The translations under genes and the position numbers were made by a program. The notes under the pieces were generated by a model, which did no database searches, was not told where the DNA came from, and saw nothing but the letters and a program-made list of their open reading frames with translations. Source: Ciceribacter ferrooxidans (GTDB lineage Bacteria > Pseudomonadota > Alphaproteobacteria > Rhizobiales > Rhizobiaceae). Taken from it: DNA of 64,000 bases. This document shows positions 43,482 to 51,476 of this stretch, one piece after another (within the stretch, counting starts at the first letter, position 1; every line of letters begins with the position of its first letter). Location of the stretch: positions 124,001 through 188,000 of the forward strand of contig NZ_SDVB01000380.1 of assembly GCF_004137355.1 (NCBI RefSeq), in the 5' to 3' direction.

Positions 43482-44174
43482 ATGCGCGATCTATCGACAT
43501 TCAAAGGCTGTCCGGCGCCGACGCCGGTAAGGCTCGAAGGCCGTTTTGTGACGGTCGAGCCCTATGACAAGGACAAGCACCTCCAGGCTCTCTGGGACGG
43601 CCTCGGTGGCATAGGCATCAATCCGCTTCTCACCTATTTCACCCAGCCGGACTTCGGCAGCATCGTCGACTTCGAGAGCTGGCTCGACAATGCCCGCACC
43701 AAGGGTGGCTGGCTCACGCACGTCTTCCGGGACAATGCCTCCGGCAAGATCGTCGGCATGGCGAACTACATGCGCGCCGACCCGGCTAACGGCGTCGTCG
43801 AGGTGGGGGGCGTCGCCCACGGTCCGGCGATGAGCCGCACGCCGCTTGCGACCGAGGCCCATTACCTGATGGCGAAGCACGTCTTCGAGGATCTCGGCTA
43901 TCGCCGCTACGAGTGGAAGTGCCACAACGAGAACGAGGCGAGCAAGACGACCGCGCGCCGTTACGGCTTCACCTTCGAGGGCGTGTTCCGCCAGCACATG
44001 CTTTCGAAGGGCAAGAACCGCGACACCGCCTGGTTTTCGATCATCGACGGCGACTGGCCGCTGGTGAAGGCGGCGTTCGAGACCTGGCTGCACCCCGACA
44101 ATTTCGATGCTGAAGGCCGGCAGAAGCGCAAGCTCGAAGACATCCGCGCCGAACTCGCACGGGCGGCGGCGTGA
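43482..44174 (+). CDS. GNAT-family N-acetyltransferase (RimJ/RimL type)
   Basis: A 230-residue acetyltransferase. The acetyl-CoA fold is read in THVFRDNASGKIVGMANYMR, VEVGGVAHGP and YEWKCHNENEASKTTARRYG with FTFEGVFRQHML. Targets are unknown; related proteins acetylate ribosomal proteins or small molecules. Its TGA overlaps the ATG of the next small gene. Confidence 0.9.
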   Translation: MRDLSTFKGCPAPTPVRLEGRFVTVEPYDKDKHLQALWDGLGGIGINPLLTYFTQPDFGSIVDFESWLDNARTKGGWLTHVFRDNASGKIVGMANYMRADPANGVVEVGGVAHGPAMSRTPLATEAHYLMAKHVFEDLGYRRYEWKCHNENEASKTTARRYGFTFEGVFRQHMLSKGKNRDTAWFSIIDGDWPLVKAAFETWLHPDNFDAEGRQKRKLEDIRAELARAAA

Positions 44175-44395
44175 TGGCCGAGGGCGACAAGGAAACCCGC
44201 TCTTCGGCGATCGCCGCCTTCGTCATCCTGCTCGGGGTCGCTCTCGCGCTCCTCGTCATGCCGAAGGTCGTGCTGTGGGTCGGCGGCTACTCGCCGGTGC
44301 TGGCGGCTGCGCTCGGCACGCTGGTGATCCTGGCCTTCTTCCTGATCTTCTGGCTCAGGGCCCGCTATCAGCGCCGCCGCGGCGATCAGGACTGA
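44174..44395 (+). CDS. Small two-helix membrane protein of unknown function
   Basis: 73 residues: an acidic/basic N terminus, two hydrophobic helices (AIAAFVILLGVALALLVMP and LAAALGTLVILAFFLIFWL) and a basic tail RARYQRRRGDQD. ATG 44174 overlaps the acetyltransferase stop (GTGATG), implying coupled expression. The last 10 bases overlap the convergent Ni/Co transporter gene. No function is proposed. Confidence 0.75.
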   Translation: MAEGDKETRSSAIAAFVILLGVALALLVMPKVVLWVGGYSPVLAAALGTLVILAFFLIFWLRARYQRRRGDQD

Positions 44396-45435
44396 AGCGC
44401 CGCCGCGAGCAGCACGACGCCCATCACGATGACGAGAAGAGCGCCGCCGATCTCGATGGCGCTCGCCACTTTTCTGGCCGCCGGCGAACCGGGGCCGGAG
44501 AGGCGGACGGCGACGGTCTTGGCCGAGACGGCAAGCGTCGCGAGGAGGGAGACGGTGATGGCTGTGCCGAGGGCCATGGCGAAGACCGAGAGCACGCCAC
44601 CGAGATAGAGCCCGTTCAGGATCGCGAAGGTCATCACCAGAAGGGCACCGGAACAGGGCCGCAGGCCGACGGCAACGATCGCCGACCAGGCCTCGCGCAG
44701 CCGGAACTCCTTCGCGGACAGAAGCCGCGGATCGGCGATGTGGCTCATCCCGCAATCGGGGCAGACGGCGCCCGGCGCAAGGCCCGTATGGCTGTGCTCG
44801 GTGGCGACGGCTTCGAAACGAAGACCGGTCGTGGTGCGCGATGCCGGACCCGAAGGCGCGCCGGCGAACAGGGGCGCGCTCGCCGACTGGACGGTGAAGA
44901 CCGACCGCAGCTTGCGGACGAGAAGCCAGAGGCCGAAGGCGATGATGAGCCCGTAGCTTGCAAGCTCCATCGCGTCCGTCGCGTCTGTCAGCGTGATTCC
45001 CGTACCCCTGAGGACGAGATAGGCAACGCCGACGAGGGCGATCGCGACCAGCGCCTGCAACACCGACGAGATGAAGGAAATGCCGACGCCGCGCTTCAGC
45101 TCCGTTTCGTTGGCGATCATGTAGGAGGAGATCACGGCTTTGCCGTGCCCCGGACCGGCGGCATGGAAGACGCCGTAGGCGAAGGAAAGCCCGACGAGGG
45201 TGGCAAGGCGGCTCGGGTCTTCCCGCATCGCCTTCAGCGATTCTGTCAACGCACGATAAAAGGTCTGCTGGTGCTCGTTCACCCAGGCGAGAAATCCGCC
45301 GAACATGCCGGTAGTCGGGAACGACGGCTCGGCCGTGCCGATGCCGAGTGGCGAGCCTGCGAACGCCGCCGGTGCCGCAATGGCGACCAGGAGGGTGGCG
45401 AGTGCGGCATATTTGCCGAGGCGGGCGTTCAGCAT
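44386..45435 (-). CDS. NicO-family nickel/cobalt transporter
   Basis: A 349-residue membrane protein of the NicO/RcnA group. Signature motifs are FAYGVFHAAGPGHGKAVISS and SAIVAVGLRPCSGALLVMTF. A central loop (about residues 170-230) has the possible metal-binding Cys/His group HSHTG, CPDCGMSHI. A signal-like N-terminal helix is present. It overlaps the DUF1007 gene by 7 bp; this pair is common in Rhizobiales and is thought to move Ni or Co. Confidence 0.9.
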   Translation of the reverse strand: MLNARLGKYAALATLLVAIAAPAAFAGSPLGIGTAEPSFPTTGMFGGFLAWVNEHQQTFYRALTESLKAMREDPSRLATLVGLSFAYGVFHAAGPGHGKAVISSYMIANETELKRGVGISFISSVLQALVAIALVGVAYLVLRGTGITLTDATDAMELASYGLIIAFGLWLLVRKLRSVFTVQSASAPLFAGAPSGPASRTTTGLRFEAVATEHSHTGLAPGAVCPDCGMSHIADPRLLSAKEFRLREAWSAIVAVGLRPCSGALLVMTFAILNGLYLGGVLSVFAMALGTAITVSLLATLAVSAKTVAVRLSGPGSPAARKVASAIEIGGALLVIVMGVVLLAAALQS

Positions 45436-46073
45436 GACACTTCGAGGCGGGTCGCGAACAGCTTGCCCATGTCCGAGCCGCCGGGATTGTTGAAGAAGGC
45501 TTCCGTCATCATGTTCTGGTTCTGCGCCATTACCGCGTCCGGATCGGGGCGGATGACCTGCCGCTTGCAGGCTCCGAAGCCGTCACCCTCGGTCGCGAGA
45601 TCCCCGTCCTTGGCGAAATCGATCGAGGTGTAGAAGGTCGGGTCGTAGATGCCGAAGGAGAGCTTGCCCTTGAGCGGCACCGCGGTCTGCGGCTTCACGA
45701 CGAAGAAGACGAGGAGCTGGTTGTCCTTGAAGTCGACGTTGAACACCTCCGGCACGGCGAGCTTCACCGGATTGCCGTTGTCGGTAATGAAGGTGAAGTA
45801 GTCGTAGTCGCCCGTCGAGGTGCGGATGGTGTCGGCGATTTCCTTCAACTCGTCGGGGTCGAGCTTCAGATTGGTGTTCTTGTCGAAATCAAGCAGCACG
45901 CTCGAGGAGAACACGTCGTCGAAGCGCCAGACATTGCGGACTTCCGTGATCTTTCCGGCGTCCGCGACCACCTCCAGCCGCGCCTCCGCGAAGATATGCG
46001 GGTGGGCGAGCGCGGGTAGCGGCTGCAGGGCGAGGATAATCGCTGCGGCTGCCGGCGTGAAAGTCTTCTTCAT
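45429..46073 (-). CDS. DUF1007-family periplasmic protein
   Basis: A 214-residue exported protein: signal peptide ending near LPALA-HPH, so that the mature N terminus starts HPHIFAEARLEV, a likely ATCUN-like or His metal site. The rest is a beta-rich domain (VWRFDDVFSSSVLLDFDKN, LLVFFVVKPQTAVPLKGKLS). It precedes and overlaps the NicO transporter gene, so it probably hands metal to or from it. Confidence 0.87.
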   Translation of the reverse strand: MKKTFTPAAAAIILALQPLPALAHPHIFAEARLEVVADAGKITEVRNVWRFDDVFSSSVLLDFDKNTNLKLDPDELKEIADTIRTSTGDYDYFTFITDNGNPVKLAVPEVFNVDFKDNQLLVFFVVKPQTAVPLKGKLSFGIYDPTFYTSIDFAKDGDLATEGDGFGACKRQVIRPDPDAVMAQNQNMMTEAFFNNPGGSDMGKLFATRLEVSC

Positions 46074-46182
46074 GATGCCCTGTCGTTGCTCGCGTCACGG
46101 GATTCGGCGATCCTTCACCGTTCCCTTTACCAGAATTGGGACGGAAGTTGGACTGTCCGCCCGTGTGTCTGCCCGGCACGCC

Positions 46183-47076
46183 TCACGCGTTCTTGCGGAA
46201 CCAGCCGTGGAGATAGTCGACGAAGGCGCGAACCTTCGCCGGCAGGTAGCGACGGTGCGGATAGACGGCATAGATGCCGCGGTCGGACGGCAGGTAGTCG
46301 TCGAAGAGCGAAACGAGTTCTCCCGATTGCAGATAGGGCCTCGCGATGAAATCGGGGATCATTGCGACGCCGAGCCCGGCACGTGCGGCCCGAAGCGTCG
46401 CCTGCGGGCTGTTGACTTCGATCGGACCGCTGACGCTCACCGAAAAGCTTCCGTCCTTCGGCTCGTGGAAGCGAAGCGTGTTGTGGGTTCGCGAATTCGT
46501 GTCGATCAGGAAGGGCACCCGCGACAGGTCCTGCGGATGGGTGAGCGGCCCGTGCTTTTCGACGAAGGCGGGCGTGGCGCAGGCGTAGATGCGGAAATCG
46601 GAAAGCTTGCGGGCGATCAGGCCCGAATCATCAAGTTCGGTAATGCGGATCGCAAGATCGAATCCTTCCTCGATGAGATCGACGAACCGGTCCTCGGCGA
46701 CGATCTCCAGCGACAGGTCGGGATGCTCCTTGACGAAGTCGATCAGCGACTGGCCGACATCGGCATCGATGAAGGTGCGCGGCAGCGAGACCTTCAGCTT
46801 GCCGCGGATATCGGCATTGTTCTCGCGCACAAGGTCGGCGAGGTTGTCGATCTCCTTCAGGATGTCGGAGGCCGTCCGGTAATAGGTATGGCCGGCACCG
46901 GTCAGGGAAAACTGGCGCGTGGTGCGGTTGAGAAGCAGTGCGCCGAGCTCGTCCTCCAGTTCGCGGACGTACTTGGAAAGTAGGGCTTTCGACCGGCCGG
47001 TCTTGCGGGCGGCCGCAGAAAAACCTTCGGCCTCGACGACGTCGATGAAGGCGCGCATGCGGGTCAGGGTGTCCAT
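46183..47076 (-). CDS. LysR-family transcriptional regulator
   Basis: A 297-residue LysR protein. DNA-binding region LTRMRAFIDVVEAEGFSAAA with SKALLSKYVRELEDELGALL; effector domain to the end. It is divergent from the odc leader and could regulate it, but its subgroup usually controls oxidoreductases, so the target is open. Confidence 0.92.
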   Translation of the reverse strand: MDTLTRMRAFIDVVEAEGFSAAARKTGRSKALLSKYVRELEDELGALLLNRTTRQFSLTGAGHTYYRTASDILKEIDNLADLVRENNADIRGKLKVSLPRTFIDADVGQSLIDFVKEHPDLSLEIVAEDRFVDLIEEGFDLAIRITELDDSGLIARKLSDFRIYACATPAFVEKHGPLTHPQDLSRVPFLIDTNSRTHNTLRFHEPKDGSFSVSVSGPIEVNSPQATLRAARAGLGVAMIPDFIARPYLQSGELVSLFDDYLPSDRGIYAVYPHRRYLPAKVRAFVDYLHGWFRKNA

Positions 47077-47199
47077 GGGCCGGGCTCCTTCGCGAACTGC
47101 GCCGAATTGTGAACATAAGCGGAAGATCGTTCAATCTCATTTTCGGGAAACGGGTCAAAAAACGCTTGATTATGACCGCGAATGTTCTTATCTCCTCGC

Positions 47200-47434
47200 T
47201 TGCCCAAAGTCGCACGTGCCTGTGGGTGTCCGCCGACCCTCGAACTGGGAGAAATCCCTAAGGTGAGGTCCTCGGTAAGGTACCTGGAACTAACCCCTCC
47301 AGTCGCTATTCCGGCCAACCGGGAAATGCGAGGACATCTTGAAGCAACGACGGTGCGGGCCTTTCTGGTTCTCTGCCGGCTTTCCATCAGCCGGGGTCAC
47401 TGAAGAGGCACACCATCATTGCCGGACGTGCGGT
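47200..47434 (+). ncRNA. speF-type leader RNA upstream of ornithine decarboxylase
   Basis: The 558-bp gap before odc contains a dense, structured segment with GACCCTCGAACTGGGAGAAA and TAAGGTGAGGTCCTCGGTAA, which I recognise as resembling the alphaproteobacterial speF motif found before ornithine decarboxylase genes. Local hairpins include GGGA-GAAA-TCCC and CCGGC (47376-47380) with GCCGG (47390-47394). Boundaries are approximate. An S. meliloti small transcript detected before this gene (alpha-r45 type, from memory) may be the same RNA. Confidence 0.65.
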
Positions 47435-47473
47435 CGGGTTTTCCCACCAATCCATGGCAGACAAAGCGGATTT

Positions 47474-47638
47474 ATGCGCTCAGGCAAGAGTGCGTTCATC
47501 CATCGTTTCGCGCGTCGAGCGCTCGTACGGTACCAGAGTCTCCACCGGCTGGTTTCGAGCGATCTCTCGTCGCCCTTTGTCCTTCCGGAACTTTCGCGGT
47601 TCCGGGCTCTTTGGAATATGGAAGGGATAGACCGATGA
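47474..47638 (+). CDS. Possible 54-residue upstream peptide overlapping odc
   Basis: ATG 47474 opens MRSGKSAFIHRFARRALVRY; the frame stays open to TGA 47636-47638, which overlaps the odc ATG as ATGA. The peptide is Arg/His-rich and lacks any family match I know. Coupled stop/start and position after the speF-type leader suggest a regulatory leader peptide, as exists for speF in enterobacteria. No good ribosome site was seen. Confidence 0.3.
   Translation: MRSGKSAFIHRFARRALVRYQSLHRLVSSDLSSPFVLPELSRFRALWNMEGIDR
47585..47605 (+). promoter_or_regulatory. Hairpin just before the odc start
   Basis: CCGGAAC and GTTCCGG pair around a 7-nt loop, 29 nt before the odc ATG. It could hide or expose the ribosome site AAGGG, or be part of the leader's switch. 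Confidence 0.45.
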
Positions 47639-48768
47639 CCACTGCCCGCATCCTCGACTTCATCAAGTCCCGACGACCGGAAGGTCCGTGCCTCGTGGTC
47701 GACCTCGACGTCGTGCGCGACAACTATTCTGCCTTCCGTCATGCCCTGCCGGACAGCGCGATCTACTATGCCGTCAAGGCTAATCCGGCTCCGGAAATCC
47801 TGTCGCTGCTCGCCGCGCTCGGCTCGAGTTTCGACTGCGCCTCCGTCGCCGAGATCCAGATGGCGCTCGACGCCGGCGCGACCGCGGACCGCATCTCCTA
47901 CGGCAACACGATCAAGAAGGAACGTGACGTCGCACGCGCCCACGCGCTCGGCATCAGCCTCTTTGCGGTCGACAGCCACGAGGAAGTCGAGAAGATCGCC
48001 CGTGCCGCACCCGGCGCCCGTGTCTTCTGCCGCGTCCTGACGGACGGCGAAGGTGCCGAATGGCCGCTGTCCCGCAAGTTCGGCTGCGTTCCGCAGATGG
48101 CCGTCGACGTGCTCGTCTACGCGCACCAGCTCGGTCTCGAGTCCTACGGCGTTTCCTTCCATGTCGGTTCGCAGATGACCAAGGTCGATGCCTGGGATTC
48201 GGCCCTCGCCGATGCCAAGCGCGTGTTCGCCTCGCTCGCCAAGCAGGGCATCCACCTGCAGATGGTCAACATGGGCGGAGGTTTCCCGACCAAGTACCTG
48301 CGCGACATCCCGTCGGCGGAGGCCTATGGCCTGGCGATCACCGGTGCGCTGAAGAAGCACTTCGGCAATCACATCCCGAAGACCATCATCGAGCCGGGTC
48401 GCGGCATGGTCGGCAATGCCGGCGTGATCAAGGCCGAGGTCGTGCTCGTCTCGAAGAAATCGGACAACGACGCGCATCGCTGGGTCTTCCTCGACATCGG
48501 CAAGTTCGGCGGCCTCGCCGAAACCATGGACGAGGCGATCCGCTACCCGATCCGCACGGAACGCGACATGGACGAGATGGAGCCCTGCGTGCTCGCTGGC
48601 CCGACCTGCGATTCGGCCGACGTGCTGTACGAGAAGAACATGTATCCGCTGCCGGTCTCGCTGACGATCGGCGACGAGGTTCTGATCGAAGGCACGGGTG
48701 CCTACACCACGACCTATTCCGCGGTCGCCTTCAACGGTTTCGAACCGCTCAAGGCTTACGTCATCTGA
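47635..48768 (+). CDS. odc: Ornithine (or lysine/ornithine) decarboxylase, fold III
   Basis: A 377-residue PLP enzyme of the alanine-racemase-fold decarboxylases that makes putrescine from ornithine. PLP lysine K48 (YYAVKANPAPE), H176 stacking residue (SFHVGSQ), glycine loop MGGGFP (213-218), phosphate motif EPGRG (253-257) and active-site C325 with D326 (TCDSADVLY) are intact. ATG 47635 follows AAGGG. Bacterial members of this length often also accept lysine. It is followed by an N-acetyltransferase that may act on the polyamine product. Confidence 0.94.
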   Translation: MTTARILDFIKSRRPEGPCLVVDLDVVRDNYSAFRHALPDSAIYYAVKANPAPEILSLLAALGSSFDCASVAEIQMALDAGATADRISYGNTIKKERDVARAHALGISLFAVDSHEEVEKIARAAPGARVFCRVLTDGEGAEWPLSRKFGCVPQMAVDVLVYAHQLGLESYGVSFHVGSQMTKVDAWDSALADAKRVFASLAKQGIHLQMVNMGGGFPTKYLRDIPSAEAYGLAITGALKKHFGNHIPKTIIEPGRGMVGNAGVIKAEVVLVSKKSDNDAHRWVFLDIGKFGGLAETMDEAIRYPIRTERDMDEMEPCVLAGPTCDSADVLYEKNMYPLPVSLTIGDEVLIEGTGAYTTTYSAVAFNGFEPLKAYVI

Positions 48769-48775
48769 CGTCCGA

Positions 48776-48798
48776 CCGCGCCGGCATTTCCGGCGCGG
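48776..48798 (+). terminator. Hairpin between odc and the acetyltransferase gene
   Basis: Perfect 9-bp stem CCGCGCCGG/CCGGCGCGG with loop CATTT. No T-run follows, so partial attenuation or mRNA protection is more likely than full termination. Confidence 0.45.
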
Positions 48799-48844
48799 CA
48801 ATCACAAAAGATCATCGGAAACGCTCTCGGGATGGGAGGTCGAC

Positions 48845-49438
48845 ATGGCCACTGTTCTTGATACGGTGCGCGCGTTCTTCGCGCCTGCACCGGCCTTCGT
48901 CATTGATAACGAAACGCCCGCTGACGTCGTGGCGCGCGAAATGCTGCTCGACCGGGCGATGGGCGTCGACCGGCGCAAAAAGTCGTCGGAGAAGATCCGT
49001 CGCGGCCGCGTGCCGGCCGAAGGCCTCGCGCTCGTCGCCCGCGATGCGGACGGTCACGTGATCGGCACCGTGCGGCTGTGGAACGTCGAGGCCGGCGTCG
49101 ATGGCAATAGCCGACCGGTGGAAGCGCTCCTCCTCGGGCCGCTCGCCGTCGACGGTGCGCACGAGGGCAAGGGCGTCGGCTCGGCGCTGATGCGGGCAGC
49201 GATCGCGGAAGCGAAGGCCCGTGGCCACGGGGCCATCCTGCTCGTCGGCGATGCGCCCTACTACCAGCGCTTCGGCTTCCAGGCCGAAAAGACGCGGCAT
49301 CTCGTCATGCCGGGGCCGTTTGCGCGCGAGCGCTTCCTGGCGCTGGAGTTGAAATCCGGCTGGCTCGACGCGGCCGCCGGCATGATCGTCGGCAGCGGGC
49401 GCAAGCTGTCGCGGACCGGGCGGCGGCAGCAGGCCTGA
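48845..49438 (+). CDS. GNAT-family N-acetyltransferase (YhbS-like)
   Basis: A 197-residue acetyltransferase. Acetyl-CoA motif A is LGPLAVDGAHEGKGVGSALM; the neighbouring LLVGDAPYYQRFGFQ is typical of YhbS relatives. ATG 48845 has GGGAGG 5 nt upstream. It follows odc by 76 bp and is probably co-transcribed; a role in polyamine metabolism is inference only. Confidence 0.9.
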   Translation: MATVLDTVRAFFAPAPAFVIDNETPADVVAREMLLDRAMGVDRRKKSSEKIRRGRVPAEGLALVARDADGHVIGTVRLWNVEAGVDGNSRPVEALLLGPLAVDGAHEGKGVGSALMRAAIAEAKARGHGAILLVGDAPYYQRFGFQAEKTRHLVMPGPFARERFLALELKSGWLDAAAGMIVGSGRKLSRTGRRQQA

Positions 49439-49680
49439 ACCGACACCGCCGCTACAGGCTTTCCATTCGCACCTCCGTGCGGGCCGACTCGCGGCCTGCG
49501 TGCGGGCTCCCCGTTGGGGAGCGGCGGAGTGGGTCCGTCGGTCATAGCTCTCGGGGCTTGCACGACGCGTCGTTAAGTCGCAGATTCTTCTAAGGAATAT
49601 GCCTTTCGTCAAGTTTCTTATTGCAAAAATGTCACAGTGCCGATCGATCGATTTTCGGCATTTGATTAACATGTGAAATA
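49439..49680. other. Intergenic region upstream of ompW
   Basis: No reading frame of merit. The left part has a compact hairpin GCTCCCC-GTT-GGGGAGC; the right part is AT-rich and carries an inverted repeat TGCCGA/TCGGCA around a 11-nt centre (about 49638-49660). The ompW promoter elements follow. Confidence 0.5.
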
Positions 49681-49694
49681 TTGATCTGGCGCAA
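49681..49694 (+). promoter_or_regulatory. Fnr/FixK-type box before ompW
   Basis: TTGATCTGGCGCAA fits TTG(A/C)-N6-(T/G)CAA. GATAGT (49716-49721) lies 31 bp downstream centre to centre, as for a class II activator. ompW is Fnr-controlled in enteric bacteria. Confidence 0.55.
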
Positions 49695-49766
49695 CCGGTG
49701 ACGGTGAGCGTGGGGGATAGTCGGCGCCATGGCTTCAGGCCAAACGACTGACCAAGGAGAGACCCC

Positions 49767-50459
49767 ATGACCACCACTTGCACAAGGCGGATCAGCGCTC
49801 TTGCCGCAACCACTGCAATTCTGTTGTTCGCCCAGGCGGCCGGCGCGGCGGACCTGATGCCCGCAGTCGAGCCCACCCCGGCTGCCGAGGAAATCGGCGC
49901 TGTCAGCCCGTGGCAGATCCGCGTGCGCGGGCTTGGCGTCATCACCAATGACGAAGGCTCTGTCGACGGCGTCGCCGGCTCGGATCTCTCCTATAGCGAC
50001 TCGGTCATCCCCGAACTCGACATCACCTATTACTTCACCGACAACCTGGCCGCCGAACTCATCCTCGGCACGACCTGGGCCGGCATCTACGGCGAAGGCT
50101 CGCTCGCTGGCCTCGACCGTATCGGCAGCACCTGGGTTCTGCCTCCGACGCTCACCCTGCAGTATCACTTCACGGATTTCGGCGCCTTCAAGCCCTATGT
50201 CGGCGCCGGCGTGAACTACACGATCTTCTACAACCAGGATGCCGACAGCGCGACCGACCTGCATGTCAAGGATAGCTTCGGCTTCGCGCTGCAGGCCGGC
50301 TTCGACTACATGATCAACGAACACTGGGGCGTCAACTTCGACGTCAAGAAGATCTTCCTGCGTCCGGACTTCGACGTGACGGTCGGCGGTGCAGACCTGA
50401 CCGGCAACGCCAAGCTCGATCCGTGGCTCATCGGTGGTGGTGTGACTTACCGCTTCTAA
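49767..50459 (+). CDS. ompW: OmpW-family outer-membrane protein
   Basis: A 230-residue eight-stranded beta-barrel protein. Signal peptide ends near AGA-ADL. Barrel strands alternate hydrophobic residues (VIPELDITYYFTDNLAAELI, LPPTLTLQYHFTDFGAFKPY, YVGAGVNYTIF) and the C terminus is the aromatic sorting signal GVTYRF. OmpW forms a narrow hydrophobic channel. AAGGAGAG precedes the ATG; a terminator follows the stop. Confidence 0.94.
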   Translation: MTTTCTRRISALAATTAILLFAQAAGAADLMPAVEPTPAAEEIGAVSPWQIRVRGLGVITNDEGSVDGVAGSDLSYSDSVIPELDITYYFTDNLAAELILGTTWAGIYGEGSLAGLDRIGSTWVLPPTLTLQYHFTDFGAFKPYVGAGVNYTIFYNQDADSATDLHVKDSFGFALQAGFDYMINEHWGVNFDVKKIFLRPDFDVTVGGADLTGNAKLDPWLIGGGVTYRF

Positions 50460-50474
50460 GTCATGCCATCGAAG

Positions 50475-50508
50475 GCGGCCGCGGGATCACTTCCGCGGCC
50501 GCTTTTTT
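50475..50508 (+). terminator. Rho-independent terminator of ompW
   Basis: Perfect 10-bp stem GCGGCCGCGG/CCGCGGCCGC with an 8-nt loop followed by TTTTTT. Confidence 0.95.
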
Positions 50509-50651
50509 GTGCCCGTCGTGCGTCCGAACCGATCGGTGGCCAACCTAATTCGTTCGCCGGTCCGGTCTCCCCTCCTGCAAACACGGCGCCGGGGTTGCAA
50601 TCCACCCGAGGCCATACTATGCCCCGGAATTCAGGGAGAGGACGGGTCTAG

Positions 50652-51476
50652 ATGAAAATCGCGGCGTTGAAGTGGGAAGGAAACAATATCGGCGACGATA
50701 TCCAGAGCGTTGCCGTGATGCAGCATCTGCCGCCGGTCGATGTCTTTCTCAACCGGGACCACCTGAAGAACTACGATGGCCCCGAGACGCTGCTGGTGAC
50801 CAATGGCTGGTTTCTGTCGAAGATGGAGAATTGGCCGCCGAGCCCGTCGATCAAGCCGATCTTCTTCGGCTTTCACGTCCAGAAACATGCCAAGCCGACC
50901 ATCGCGCGCCATGTCGACTACCTGAAGAAGCACGAGCCGATCGGCTGCCGCGATCAGGGCACCGTCGATTTCATCCGTTCTCTCGGCGTCAATGCCTACC
51001 TGTCGCTCTGTTCGACGCTGACCTTCGACGCGCCCGCCGACCGCGCTCCCGATTCCATCTACATGGTCGAGGTGGAGGATCGTTACCTGTCGCCGAAGAT
51101 GTTCCGCAAGGGCCTGACGGTGAAGCATGTCAGCCACCGCTTCATCGACGTCTCGGCGGAAACGCGCCTGCAATATGCCCGCGAGGTCGTGCAGACCTAC
51201 GGCAGGAAGGCGGCACTGGTCGTCACCTCGCGCATCCACTGCGCGATGCCGTGTGTCGCCATGGGAATCCCGACCGTCTTCATCGGGCCGAAGAGCTATC
51301 GGACCGAAATCGTCGAGGAGATCGGCCTCACCCGCAATGGCCGGCAGCACTGGTTCCGGCGCCCGTTCGTCGCGAAGATGGACGAATGGCCGGCGCCGAT
51401 CGACATCGCGGCCACCAAGAACCGCATCAAGTCGGATCTCAAGGCGCGGATCGCTGCTGCGCTTGCCGCTAGCTGA
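50652..51476 (+). CDS. Polysaccharide pyruvyl transferase-family protein
   Basis: A 274-residue protein of the polysaccharide pyruvyl transferase fold: MKIAALKWEGNNIGDDIQSV at the start (GD motif) and the nucleotide-side ALVVTSRIHCAMPCVAMGIP toward the C terminus. The family adds pyruvate ketals to exopolysaccharides or builds related sugars. GGGAGAGG lies before ATG 50652. It overlaps by 8 bp, tail to tail, the GSCFA gene. Confidence 0.87.
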   Translation: MKIAALKWEGNNIGDDIQSVAVMQHLPPVDVFLNRDHLKNYDGPETLLVTNGWFLSKMENWPPSPSIKPIFFGFHVQKHAKPTIARHVDYLKKHEPIGCRDQGTVDFIRSLGVNAYLSLCSTLTFDAPADRAPDSIYMVEVEDRYLSPKMFRKGLTVKHVSHRFIDVSAETRLQYAREVVQTYGRKAALVVTSRIHCAMPCVAMGIPTVFIGPKSYRTEIVEEIGLTRNGRQHWFRRPFVAKMDEWPAPIDIAATKNRIKSDLKARIAAALAAS

